Assembly: GCF_003945345.1 (NCBI RefSeq) | Contig: NZ_AP019308.1 | Coordinates: 1,178,001 to 1,242,000 of the forward strand | Origin: Paenibacillus baekrokdamisoli | Lineage (GTDB): Bacteria > Bacillota > Bacilli > Paenibacillales > Paenibacillaceae | Reading direction: 5' to 3' | DNA length: 64,000 nucleotides | Shown: positions 51,587 to 60,745 of the stretch, piece after piece | How the letters are laid out: each line of letters starts with the position of its first letter | Position numbering within the stretch: position 1 is the stretch's first letter | Notes under the pieces: model-generated | What the model was told of the DNA's origin: nothing | Seen by the model: the letters and a program-made list of their open reading frames with translations, nothing else | Database searches by the model: none | Translations under genes and position numbers: made by a program

Positions 51587-53123
51587 TGAAGCGTTTGTAA
51601 GGGAAGAGCTCAATGAGCGAATTGACTGGAAGAAGTATGGATATAAGCGAGTAATTGAAGCAGATAACGGAAGCAGGGGCTTGGAGTGCTTCAAGCGAGA
51701 AAGCCCGGACTTGGTATTTACAGATATCCGTATGCCGGTCATGGATGGCATTACATTTTGTTCTGAATTAAAGAAGCTTAATCAACATGTCAAAATTGTC
51801 GTGCTCAGCTCTTATATGGATTTTGATTATGTACGTCAGGCCTTTAAGCTCGGTGTTGTTGACTATCTGCCGAAGCATCAAATGGAAGATCATCATGTGT
51901 CGGCATTATTCCAACGTTTAGCAGAGGCAGACAAAGGAGAGAATCAAGTCGTCAATATACTCGGGAAAAGAGTCCATTTGCGACATTGGTTAATGGATCC
52001 TCAAGCCTCCGAATCTTCTGTAAGTCTAAAGGAACAATACGTTCCACCTTTAAACTCCAAGCTTATGCTATTGCAGATGCGGGTTGATGATTACAACTGG
52101 CGCAAGCAAGCTTCTCCTGTTTGGCGAAATCCAAGGGAGATAGAAAAGCAAATTGTTCAAATGGTGAATAAAGCGGCATTAGAGTTAAAAGTAGAAATGA
52201 CAGATGTTAATGAAGATATTATATTAATGGTTTGCGCCTTTCCTGAGACTTCAACCCACTCCTTCCTATACTCACATATGCGTAACTTCGCACAAACTAT
52301 GCAGAATTTAATGGATGATCAGCTGAGAATTAGCGTTTCCATACTCTATTCCCCGGGCTCGGTTTCAGGCAAAGAGCTGCCTGCTGCATTCGAGAAAATA
52401 AGACTTGAATCCAAGCGAATACATCACGAAAAGGAAATAAGATCGATCGACCAAGTAAATAAAGCATTCGTGCTGCAAGCGGTAAGACCAGATTCAATTG
52501 AAGAGCTTCGAGCTCTTATCCGTGCAGGTGAAGTCGACAAAGTAAAGCAAATTCTGCAAGTGCTTTGGTTGGAGCAAGCTCCTTTGATGGAAACGCGGCA
52601 GATCGGAATTTGTTTCAGAAAGCTCCTCAGAGAGCTTTATCGGATTTATCAAGAGAATACCAGCATGCAAGAAGAATATACGGATCTATCTCTCGTTTCT
52701 TTGGATCATTTTACAACATTTGAAGGCTTGTTCGAATGGTCCTTTTCTGTTGCAAAAAAGCTGCTTGACGAAGTAGCCGTGACAGCAGGCAGCAGAGTTA
52801 AGGACAAAAAAATCCACGAAATATTAGATTATCTCCATGCCAATCCGGAGGAAGATTTAGGCTTAAACGCGATTGCTGAAAAATTTCATTTCAATAAATC
52901 CTACTTGTCCGAAATGTTCAAGCTGAAGGTAGGTACTACTTACACCCGTTACACGACTAATATTCGTATGGAGCTGGCTAAGCAATGGCTCGAGACATCT
53001 GACTTGTCGATTCAAGAAATCAGTGAACGAATTGGCTTTAATGATGCAGCTTATTTTATCAAAACCTTTCGGATTTATATGGGAAAATCTCCCGAAAAGT
53101 TTCGCAAGAGTATGAATAAATAA
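51561..53123 (+). CDS. YesN-type response regulator with AraC output domain
   Basis: The 520-aa protein has a receiver domain (acidic DDE, phosphoacceptor Asp55 in FTDIRMP), a long helical linker region (about 130-400) usual for this group, and a C-terminal AraC/XylS DNA-binding domain with two helix-turn-helix motifs (about 415-515, ending IGFNDAAYFIKTFRIYMGKSPEKFRK). It overlaps the kinase gene by 26 bp. AraC domains contact direct repeats about 21 bp apart, and such a repeat precedes both operons here. It is the best candidate activator of the whole 37.8-57.6 kb locus. Confidence 0.93.
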   Translation: MKTVLIVDDEAFVREELNERIDWKKYGYKRVIEADNGSRGLECFKRESPDLVFTDIRMPVMDGITFCSELKKLNQHVKIVVLSSYMDFDYVRQAFKLGVVDYLPKHQMEDHHVSALFQRLAEADKGENQVVNILGKRVHLRHWLMDPQASESSVSLKEQYVPPLNSKLMLLQMRVDDYNWRKQASPVWRNPREIEKQIVQMVNKAALELKVEMTDVNEDIILMVCAFPETSTHSFLYSHMRNFAQTMQNLMDDQLRISVSILYSPGSVSGKELPAAFEKIRLESKRIHHEKEIRSIDQVNKAFVLQAVRPDSIEELRALIRAGEVDKVKQILQVLWLEQAPLMETRQIGICFRKLLRELYRIYQENTSMQEEYTDLSLVSLDHFTTFEGLFEWSFSVAKKLLDEVAVTAGSRVKDKKIHEILDYLHANPEEDLGLNAIAEKFHFNKSYLSEMFKLKVGTTYTRYTTNIRMELAKQWLETSDLSIQEISERIGFNDAAYFIKTFRIYMGKSPEKFRKSMNK

Positions 53124-53148
53124 AATAATCATAAAAGGAAGTATTGAA

Positions 53149-54270
53149 ATGAATCCACTTATCGAAAAAACTGCATTTATTGGACTGATGGATCACACCT
53201 GGTTTTATAGTGGAGCTGAATCACCGCCTCACCAGGGGTGTATGGATGCGGTTAATGAATATATGATGGCTCGCACTCTGGGACCGGATGGTCGTGAACG
53301 CAATACCCAGGTAGAGCAGACCTGCAAGAGTAATATTGCCCAACTGCTTAAGGGAAAGCCCGCAGATATTGCGTTTCTCTCTAATTCTTCCGAGGCCATT
53401 TCAATGATAGCCCAATCATTAGTATTGGAAAAGGGCGATAATATCGTGATCAATACCTTGGAATTTCCCTCTGGCATTCTGCCATGGCTTCTACTAAAAG
53501 ATAAAGGTGTGGAGGTTCGTATCGTCAATCATGCCAATTGGGAAATATCCGTGGAAGATATCATGAACCAAGTCGATTCGCATACCAAGCTGGTTATGAC
53601 CAGCCATGTAAGTTATTTATCAGGTGCCAGATTGGATTATAAAGCGCTATACGCTCAGCTTAAGACAACAGAAGCCTTATTATTGCTGGATATTACACAG
53701 TCACTCGGTGCCGTAGCGGTTGATATGAATCATGCGGATTTCGTTGTATGCAGCTCCTATAAATGGTTGCTGTCCATACATGGATTATCGATATTGGGTA
53801 TTAACCCAGCCCGTGCTGCTCGATTTAATTCACGTTCTATAGGCTGGCGCAGTGTAACCGATATGTTTGGGCCTAATCGATTTGAGGCATTTGATTTCCA
53901 TGCGGATGCACGTCGATTTGAACTAGGCTTTCCGAGCTATCCGACGATTTATGCAACTAATTTTTCGACGAGTCTGCTTTTGGAGATCGGGGAAAGCCGC
54001 ATTGAGTCTCATATTCTCGAGCTAGGCAGGTATTTAATAGATCAGTTAACCGAGTTGGGTTATGAGATTATGACACCGTCAGATCCAGAAAGAAGAGCCG
54101 GAAATATATGTATCGTTGCGAAGCATGGAGATAAGATTGCCGAGAATTTACGCAAGCAGCGGGTATATATTTGGGGCGGAGATGGCAGATTCCGTGTGTC
54201 ATTGCATGTATTCAATGATAAGGAGGATATCGATAAGCTGGTTTTATTACTTGGAATGAAACAACTATAG
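53149..54270 (+). CDS. class V aminotransferase-fold PLP enzyme
   Basis: The 373-aa cytoplasmic protein has the fold-type I layout of cysteine desulfurase-like enzymes. It has a sugar-clamp-like start (GAESPPHQGCMDAVNEY), the cofactor-stacking region FLSNSSEAISMIAQSL, Asp in LLLLDITQSLGAV and the Schiff-base lysine in VVCSSYKWLL. The cysteine-bearing loop expected of a desulfurase is not evident, so an aminotransferase or lyase acting on an amino-acid or amino-sugar part of the substrate is likelier. It lies 25 bp after the regulator and 16 bp before the next gene. Confidence 0.82.
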   Translation: MNPLIEKTAFIGLMDHTWFYSGAESPPHQGCMDAVNEYMMARTLGPDGRERNTQVEQTCKSNIAQLLKGKPADIAFLSNSSEAISMIAQSLVLEKGDNIVINTLEFPSGILPWLLLKDKGVEVRIVNHANWEISVEDIMNQVDSHTKLVMTSHVSYLSGARLDYKALYAQLKTTEALLLLDITQSLGAVAVDMNHADFVVCSSYKWLLSIHGLSILGINPARAARFNSRSIGWRSVTDMFGPNRFEAFDFHADARRFELGFPSYPTIYATNFSTSLLLEIGESRIESHILELGRYLIDQLTELGYEIMTPSDPERRAGNICIVAKHGDKIAENLRKQRVYIWGGDGRFRVSLHVFNDKEDIDKLVLLLGMKQL

Positions 54271-54286
54271 AGGGGGAATAGCTCCA

Positions 54287-56542
54287 ATGATGCACAATTC
54301 AATAATGATCAGGGATCGACTCCGTGAGGCAAATCAAAGTTCGCTACATAAGGAACGGAGAAAAGCACATCGGTTTGTTCGAGCCTTAAATACCCATGCC
54401 CTTCCAAGGGAAGAAGAATTGAAAATAGCGGGAAATTGGCTAATTTATTCTAATGATTCAATCCCAGGTATGGTTGAAGCCATAACAGATCTAAAAGAAT
54501 ATTGGCTTAAAAGCGGACTATCCCTATCTGATGATGCAAGTCAGATGATAGGCATACAGTTGCGTGTGGATATAGAGGACGGTTGCTTTACACGATTGGT
54601 AACAGCCGAACGAATTGAAATAATGGCGAGCACAATGAAGGGGATTTGGGCGGGGATCGTTCATTTACAGCAGGAGCTATCTGCGCGACAAGCTCCTTTT
54701 TTAAAAGCAGGCTTAATTGAATGCCAGCCATCTTGGAAAATACAAGTCAGTCAGTCTCCATTTGGCTCCAACTATTTGGTTCCGGATTTATCTGAAACTT
54801 ATTTGTCCAATGATGCCTTTCGCATGCTGGCACATTCAGGAATCAATGGGATGATCATTTATGGAGATTGGCTGTGTTATGTCCAAAGCAGCATTTACCC
54901 CGAATTGAATTGTGTAGATTATGAGCGGAATATCATGCAGCTGCGGGATGCAATCGAACGCGCCAAACGATATGGGGTACAGCTGTTTTATGTGCCTGTA
55001 AGCCCTAAATTAGCGATGGATCATCCGTTGTTTGTGAAGTATCCGAAATCACGGGGAGCACAAAATTTCTCCGGTTTATCTGAAAACTCGCCTAAAATTT
55101 TTAATTTGTGCTCATCTGATCCAACGACACTCGCCTTTCATGGTGAGGTAATGGCTAATTTATTCAAAGAAGCACCGGATTTGGGCGGACTGATCCTGAT
55201 TATTGGCGGCGAATCCTACTATCACTGTTTTATGCGACCCGATAAAAATGGGCTTGAAGCACATGAGAGAACCAATTGTCCTGGGTGTAAGGCTTATGCG
55301 CCTGAAGTAGTTGTCAATGGACTGCTTGCAGCAACCGAGGAGGCCGTTCATCGGGTTAAAGCAGATGCCTGGATCATGGCTTGGCCCTATAGTGCCTTTT
55401 TCTGGTCGAGTGACCCGGCGCAGCTGCAGCTTCTGGAGAATATGCCGGAGGAAGTGGCTTTGTTAAGCACGATTGAAAAGGATGAATGGTTACAAAAGGA
55501 TGGATACCAAAAGTCGATTTGGGATTACAGCATTGATTTTACAGGTCCTGCGGGAAATTTAATTCAACAAGCTGAAATAATTAAAACCCGTGAGATGCAG
55601 CTAGTTGTAAAGACCGAAACAGCGCTGGGGCTCGAGTGTATCCAGTACCCATATATGCCTAGTTTACAACGGCTTGCCGAGAAATGGCGCCATGTAAGTG
55701 AGTTGAATCCAGATGGTGTAGTGCAATCATGGATGTTCTTCGGTATGTGGGGCTCGCGAGCGGAGGAGTTGGGCTGGTGGGCATCATGGCATCCAGAAAA
55801 AACCACGGATGAAGTATTAGTGCTGATGGCAAGCAGGGATTTTGCCGAGAATGCGTCAACGATGATTCAAGTATGGTCTTACCTAAGTGAAGCTGCCGGA
55901 CATTTCCCTTATGTAGCCCATTATTTCACGGGGCCGGAGTTTCTTGGACCTGCGCATCCTTTCTTTTTTGAGGATCCTGTACCGCTTCCGATCGAATTCA
56001 CTTCACTTTTATATTATTTACAAGAGAATGAAGAAAGCTTTTCTTCGACAGTTACTGATATTCGGCAAACCCTCTTATTGGATCGTTTTCCACATGCGAT
56101 GCTGAAGGAGGTATTCAAAGCAGATGAGGGACGAGAAGTCTCGCAGCTTGTTATCGCCGAATATGAAGCTGCCGTTGCAGCGTCAGAGAAGGCCTATCTT
56201 TTAATTAAAGACATACCGCTTCCAGAGGATCCGATTTTGCTGCAATCATTACAGGAGGAATCGCTGCTATGTGAGCTAATCTATCGAACCTTTGTCACAA
56301 CCGCTCATACGTATCGATTTTTATTGCTTAAAGAGCAGTTAGCTGAATCGCCTAATGAGGCTGCTTTTGCAGAAATGAAGGAAATTGTGAAAGACGAGCT
56401 TGAGAATACACGGCATGCCCGACATATTTTTCAAGAAGCACCTTGGCTGGATTTGGCTTTGCGTTTGGATGGTAAGTATCCTTCGAGTATTCAGATGATT
56501 GATTCTAAGCTCGTCATGATGGAACAAGGCTCCACATTTTGA
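54287..56542 (+). CDS. unassigned glycosidase-like protein with GH20-type N-terminal domain
   Basis: The 751-aa cytoplasmic protein begins with an alpha/beta domain (about 45-140) like the non-catalytic domain that precedes the barrel of GH20, GH67 and GH84 enzymes. A barrel-like region follows (HSGINGMIIYGDWLCYV, YGVQLFYVPVSPK, GGLILIIGGESYYHCF) and a helical C-terminal part. Glu in IIGGESYYH is a candidate catalytic acid. No exact family was recognised. A CPGC pair (in RTNCPGCKAY) could bind metal. The GH20-like context agrees with an N-acetylhexosamine substrate, but this is inference. Confidence 0.7.
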   Translation: MMHNSIMIRDRLREANQSSLHKERRKAHRFVRALNTHALPREEELKIAGNWLIYSNDSIPGMVEAITDLKEYWLKSGLSLSDDASQMIGIQLRVDIEDGCFTRLVTAERIEIMASTMKGIWAGIVHLQQELSARQAPFLKAGLIECQPSWKIQVSQSPFGSNYLVPDLSETYLSNDAFRMLAHSGINGMIIYGDWLCYVQSSIYPELNCVDYERNIMQLRDAIERAKRYGVQLFYVPVSPKLAMDHPLFVKYPKSRGAQNFSGLSENSPKIFNLCSSDPTTLAFHGEVMANLFKEAPDLGGLILIIGGESYYHCFMRPDKNGLEAHERTNCPGCKAYAPEVVVNGLLAATEEAVHRVKADAWIMAWPYSAFFWSSDPAQLQLLENMPEEVALLSTIEKDEWLQKDGYQKSIWDYSIDFTGPAGNLIQQAEIIKTREMQLVVKTETALGLECIQYPYMPSLQRLAEKWRHVSELNPDGVVQSWMFFGMWGSRAEELGWWASWHPEKTTDEVLVLMASRDFAENASTMIQVWSYLSEAAGHFPYVAHYFTGPEFLGPAHPFFFEDPVPLPIEFTSLLYYLQENEESFSSTVTDIRQTLLLDRFPHAMLKEVFKADEGREVSQLVIAEYEAAVAASEKAYLLIKDIPLPEDPILLQSLQEESLLCELIYRTFVTTAHTYRFLLLKEQLAESPNEAAFAEMKEIVKDELENTRHARHIFQEAPWLDLALRLDGKYPSSIQMIDSKLVMMEQGSTF

Positions 56543-56579
56543 CAAGCAGACGCGTGGAAAAAACCGGAGGGATCATAGG

Positions 56580-57623
56580 ATGAATACATTGGTTTGGACA
56601 GCTGTTGAAGAAATGAGCTGGGAGCATCGGGATGCACCGCATCTGCAAGAAGATGAAGTATTGATTCAAGTTGAGGTTGTAGGTATTTGCGGTTCTGAAA
56701 TAGAAGGCTATCTGGGACATAATAGTTTGCGTATTCCACCCTTGATCATGGGGCATGAATTCTGTGGGCGGATTGCTCAGCTGGGAACGGGGATAGCAGA
56801 GGATAGTGGAATTAAGCTTGGAGTTAAAGTGGTCGTCAATCCTTTGTTATTCTGCGGGAAGTGTCTTAGCTGTGAGAAAGGGCTGACACAGCTTTGTGAA
56901 AAACGTGCTGTTATTGGTATCCATCGACCAGGAGCATTTAGCGAATGGGTTGCTGTTCCTGCGAGTGCTGTTGTTGTCTTACCTGATACAATTAGCTCCT
57001 TTCGGGCCGCATTAGCAGAGCCTCTAGCCTGTTCTGTAAGAGCGACAAGACGAGCATTGGAGCATCATCCTATGGCGAATGTCGTTGTTTTTGGTGCTGG
57101 AGGGATTGGATTGCTGTGCGCGAAAATGGCTCGGATCTTAGGTGCGGATCAGATCATAGTCGTGGATACGAATCCAGAGCGCTTGCAAATTGCTATGGCT
57201 AATGGTGTGAATGCTGTGATTAATCCGAAAGAAGAAGATATAGGGGCAAGGATTAAATCAATGGCTGGCAGAAAAGGTGTAAATGTAGTGATTGATGCGG
57301 CTGGCTTTCAACCAACAAGGGAAACTGCGGTTATGCTGCTTAATCCAGGCGGAACCTTAATGAATATAGGCTTAGGGATTGACGCCACTAGCTTGCCGAT
57401 TAACTATACCATTCGAAGTGAAATCGAAATAAAGGGATCGTTTAGCTATACTAAACAGGACTTTCAGGATGCCGTTAATTTATTAATTGATGGAAAAATA
57501 ACAGAAGCAGGTTGGACGGAAGTACGCCCCATGTCTGAGGGAGGCCATGCCTTTGCCGAACTGGTAGCTGGAAAAGTGATGAATGGAAAGATATTCCTGA
57601 CCTTAAGCGAAGGAGTATTCTAA
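56580..57623 (+). CDS. zinc-dependent medium-chain dehydrogenase
   Basis: The 347-aa protein is an MDR-family alcohol/polyol dehydrogenase. The catalytic zinc region has CGSE and GHEFCGRI, the structural zinc lobe is CGKCLSCEKGLTQLC, and the NAD-binding motif is VFGAGGIGLLCAKM with an acidic residue (VVDTNPE) favouring NAD. Relatives oxidise sorbitol, threonine or sugar hydroxyls. As last gene of the second saccharide operon it probably oxidises a released sugar or polyol. GGAGGGAT lies before the ATG. Confidence 0.92.
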   Translation: MNTLVWTAVEEMSWEHRDAPHLQEDEVLIQVEVVGICGSEIEGYLGHNSLRIPPLIMGHEFCGRIAQLGTGIAEDSGIKLGVKVVVNPLLFCGKCLSCEKGLTQLCEKRAVIGIHRPGAFSEWVAVPASAVVVLPDTISSFRAALAEPLACSVRATRRALEHHPMANVVVFGAGGIGLLCAKMARILGADQIIVVDTNPERLQIAMANGVNAVINPKEEDIGARIKSMAGRKGVNVVIDAAGFQPTRETAVMLLNPGGTLMNIGLGIDATSLPINYTIRSEIEIKGSFSYTKQDFQDAVNLLIDGKITEAGWTEVRPMSEGGHAFAELVAGKVMNGKIFLTLSEGVF

Positions 57624-57661
57624 TGGCTGCGAGTTGAATTAGCAGTCTCAATTTGATTTGC

Positions 57662-57693
57662 CGCTTGCTCAGACAATCCTGTCTGAGCAAGCG
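57662..57693 (+). terminator. hairpin ending second saccharide operon
   Basis: A perfect 14-bp stem, CGCTTGCTCAGACA with TGTCTGAGCAAGCG, closes an ATCC loop. The tail is only moderately T-rich. The stretch 57694-57817 shows nothing else. Confidence 0.7.
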
Positions 57694-57817
57694 ACAATTA
57701 TTCCTCACTAATCAAGAACGAGAGATGATGGTTGGAACAATAAAGTGAAACCATACCATGCAATGGTTAGTTTAAGGACTGCCTCCGGATCATCCTCTAT
57801 CTAATAATTTTTCGAAA

Positions 57818-58930
57818 TTACAACCATTCTTTTAGCAGCTCTCTGAAAATTGGCTCGAGAGATTGAGCCATACGCTTGAAGCCAAGATCTGTTGGGTGGA
57901 CGCCGTCTACAGTACACTCTTCGGCATCTTCTTCACCGAGCAAGGTGAAGCCATCCACGAAATGGATGTTGCGATCTCCTTCACTTCGCAGCCGTTCCAC
58001 TGTTGTTTTTTGGATTTCCTTTCTGTCCTCATGCAATCTCAGCATATCTTGGTAGAAACGATCGCCAGAATAATGAATTTTTGAAATTACTATAATCGGT
58101 ACGATAGGATGGCGCTCACGAAGGATACGGATAAATGACGGTAACGTACTGGCTATTTCCTCAACTGTTCCTGAATTGGCCTCATAGTCGAGAACGAGAA
58201 GAGCAGGATTGGGTATATCAGCAACCGTTCGAGCTACCTCTGCTTCACCTCTCCCGCTGCCAGAAAAACCAAGGTTAATAAACTCTAGCGGAATGGAACG
58301 GCTCAAAATGTTTGTATACGCCATACCCGGTCTTGTTGCACAACCGCCTTGTGTAATGGATGTACCGTAGATGACTATTGGATTTTTGCTTGCATACTGA
58401 GGAGCCGAGATAATATGCGCATCTTCATCAACACCGATTAATACCTCTTCGACCCCTTGATACAAGGGGAAATTTAAAGTAACACAAAACTCCCGCTTCG
58501 TTTTCCAATTGTATAATAATGCTTCATATTCGGACTTCAAATGATCAAAGCTGGTAGTACTCAAAAAGTGCTGGTTTCCAGGCTCACCCAGATAGCAGTC
58601 GAACCCGCATTGTCCTGTTGCAGGCATATGATACATATCAGCAGGTCCGGTAAGCTTAACTCTGATCGACAGATTTGAGGAGTTGGTTATAAATCGAATT
58701 TGTCCTCCTGCAGTACAATTTGCCAGTGCATCGACTGCCGGAGGCAGAGGATCCTTAGGTGAGGATGGGAGACGACGGTATTTCTTTTCATGATCCAGCC
58801 ATGCAAATCCAGCAATTTGAAAAGGAGCTTCAAGTGGCGATAACCATTTTAAAGAATCATCTCCGTTTTTCTTAATACTCATATTTGAATCCAGTTTAAT
58901 AGCGTTAATTGGTTTAGGTTGATCCGGCAT
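57818..58930 (-). CDS. SGNH/GDSL hydrolase with N-terminal beta domain
   Basis: The 370-aa protein has an N-terminal jelly-roll-like region (about 40-175) and a SGNH hydrolase domain. The nucleophile is Ser191 in GTSITQG, the oxyanion glycine and asparagine blocks are NLGFSGSGRGE and LDYEANSG, and the catalytic pair is in VDGVHPTDLGF. Relatives deacetylate xylan-type and other acylated sugars. There is no signal peptide, so it would act inside the cell. It is convergent with the second saccharide operon and could remove O-acyl groups from the same compound. Confidence 0.87.
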   Translation of the reverse strand: MPDQPKPINAIKLDSNMSIKKNGDDSLKWLSPLEAPFQIAGFAWLDHEKKYRRLPSSPKDPLPPAVDALANCTAGGQIRFITNSSNLSIRVKLTGPADMYHMPATGQCGFDCYLGEPGNQHFLSTTSFDHLKSEYEALLYNWKTKREFCVTLNFPLYQGVEEVLIGVDEDAHIISAPQYASKNPIVIYGTSITQGGCATRPGMAYTNILSRSIPLEFINLGFSGSGRGEAEVARTVADIPNPALLVLDYEANSGTVEEIASTLPSFIRILRERHPIVPIIVISKIHYSGDRFYQDMLRLHEDRKEIQKTTVERLRSEGDRNIHFVDGFTLLGEEDAEECTVDGVHPTDLGFKRMAQSLEPIFRELLKEWL

Positions 58931-58957
58931 AAGCTTTCATCTCCTATTAAAAAGTAT

Positions 58958-59116
58958 TTAACGTTCACATGCAATCATGTCATTATCGCGATCACTTTTT
59001 TTATTAGCGTCATAGATTTCCTTTGAAACAAATGGTTTATATTTGGTTTTTCCACCTTTGTTTTTCGCGGAAGAAGAGCGAGCAACGCCTCCTTTATATA
59101 CTTTATTTAGCTCCAC
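58958..59116 (-). CDS. short Excalibur-domain ORF (possibly a gene remnant)
   Basis: An ORF of 52 codons from GTG 59116 encodes VYKGGVARSSSAKNK near its start and ends in KSDRDNDMIACER, the Ca-binding DxDxDxxxCE pattern of the Excalibur domain. Full proteins usually have a signal peptide or nuclease part upstream; here an in-frame TAG closes the frame a few codons before the GTG. It is either a very small protein or the 3' remnant of a decayed gene. The flanks (58931-58957 and 59117-59260) hold nothing else. Confidence 0.5.
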   Translation of the reverse strand: MELNKVYKGGVARSSSAKNKGGKTKYKPFVSKEIYDANKKSDRDNDMIACER

Positions 59117-59260
59117 ATTCCCTTCAATAATATACTCCTAGTATAGATCATAATTCAATGAAACATTAATAAAAAATACCAGATTTGGATATGGAGAAAT
59201 AGTATTGCATAGATAGGAGGAACAAGACGTTCTTTGATTGATTCGATTGCAGTGAGCAGA

Positions 59261-59306
59261 ACAAAAGCAGCTCGTTCCTTCATCTGGGAACGAGCTGCTT
59301 TTGTTA
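59261..59306 (+). terminator. strong bidirectional hairpin
   Basis: A perfect 18-bp stem, ACAAAAGCAGCTCGTTCC with GGAACGAGCTGCTTTTGT, has A/T-rich ends on both sides. It has no evident gene directly upstream on either strand, again suggesting gene loss in this 630-bp gap. Confidence 0.7.
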
Positions 59307-59563
59307 ACATGTAATGACTTTTCAGCCCTTGTTCAGTATATAGGAGAGTGAAATCTCGGTTGAGGGTTTGACTTGGACCATATTGTGAATCAGGATCATA
59401 AATTTGACCAAAAGGAGAATAATAAACCAAACTGTTGCAAGGCATCTAGCCGGTCGGGCCACTCCGCTTAACAATCATTTAAGATTTTTTTCATCGGAGG
59501 TTAACTATTGGGGATTAGAATTAGGAAGAAGGCATCCAAACATCCCGAAAGGAAGTTGATCTC

Positions 59564-60745
59564 ATGAAAAAAGATCCTTGCATCTTAATCCTTTATTCTT
59601 CCTTCGGTGAAGGGCACATTCAGGCGTCGCTTGCAATCCAAAAACAGCTCGCCTCCATTGGAGTCCTCAAGGTTCATTTGGTAGATCTGCTCGCGGAAGC
59701 TCACCCCGTCTGGAACGCTTTCTCGCGGTTTTGTTATATAAGTAGCATGTCTCGATTTCCTAGCTTATACGGTTATTTGTATAGTCGGACGAACCGGATC
59801 ACACCGGACGAGACTTATAGCAAGTTGATTCATCGGATCGGCAAAGGCAAGCTCAAAGAGACGATTGAAAGGATTAAGCCGGATGCAGTCGTCCATACGT
59901 TCCCATTCCTGGGGATGGAGATCTTAAAGGATGAAGAAGGTTATACGATTCCGACGTTTACCGTCATGACGGACTTCGTCCTTCATGCAAGATGGCTGCA
60001 TGAGCATACAGACCGCTATTTCGTCGCGACGGAAGCATTGAAGCAAGAGATGCTCGCGGCTGGAATCGGCGGCAGCCGCATTACCGTGACCGGCATACCC
60101 ATTAGGGAAGCTTTCGAAAAACCGCAATCCAAAGAAAAGTTGTTCCGAAAGCATGGACTGAATCCCCATTCTAAGTTTGCACTAATCGCTGCGGGGGCAT
60201 TCGGCGTGCTGGCGGACGTCGAATGGATGACGAACGAAGCTCTCCGGATCACTGAATACGAAATCATTATCGTTTGCGGGCGTAACCAAAAGTTACGGGA
60301 TCACTTGTCAGCAATTTTTCGGGAAGAGCCCCGGGTTCGCATTTTGGGGTACGTTGATTATGTGGAAGAATTGATGGCCGTTTCTTCCTGCATGTTGACC
60401 AAAGCCGGAGGACTTACATTGTCTGAAGCGCTAAGTTTGTCCCTGCCCGTAATCGTCTACCGTCCGATACCTGGACAGGAGCAGGGCAATGCGGAGATGC
60501 TATCCGCCTTAGGAACCGTTCGGATCGCGAATAGCCCGGAAGAGTTGACGAAAGAGCTCCTTAGAATGCAGGAAGAACCGAACCGGTACCGGATCCGCGA
60601 AGCGATGCAAGCCCTCTACCGTCCGGGAGCCGCGCGTTCAATCGCGGACGAAGTCATCCGAATGATGGAACAAAGCGAACTTCCCATTCCAGTCCTTCCT
60701 TTGCGGGTGAGTCGAAAGGCGGTTCGCGTCCATGGATATCGCTAA
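59564..60745 (+). CDS. UgtP/MGDG-synthase-like glycolipid glycosyltransferase
   Basis: The 393-aa protein is a GT28-type transferase. It has the N-terminal acceptor region LILYSSFGEGHIQASLAIQKQL typical of diacylglycerol glucosyltransferases and MGDG synthases, and the nucleotide-sugar site MLTKAGGLTLSEALSLSLPVIVYRPIPGQEQGN near the C-terminus. It probably adds glucose or galactose to diacylglycerol at the inner membrane face. Its base composition is visibly GC-richer than its neighbours. It overlaps an MFS gene by 14 bp. Confidence 0.9.
   Translation: MKKDPCILILYSSFGEGHIQASLAIQKQLASIGVLKVHLVDLLAEAHPVWNAFSRFCYISSMSRFPSLYGYLYSRTNRITPDETYSKLIHRIGKGKLKETIERIKPDAVVHTFPFLGMEILKDEEGYTIPTFTVMTDFVLHARWLHEHTDRYFVATEALKQEMLAAGIGGSRITVTGIPIREAFEKPQSKEKLFRKHGLNPHSKFALIAAGAFGVLADVEWMTNEALRITEYEIIIVCGRNQKLRDHLSAIFREEPRVRILGYVDYVEELMAVSSCMLTKAGGLTLSEALSLSLPVIVYRPIPGQEQGNAEMLSALGTVRIANSPEELTKELLRMQEEPNRYRIREAMQALYRPGAARSIADEVIRMMEQSELPIPVLPLRVSRKAVRVHGYR

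Noticed and set aside
59155-59445. 96-aa minus-strand ORF
   Set aside because: It contains the perfect 18-bp terminator hairpin and has no ribosome site or family resemblance.
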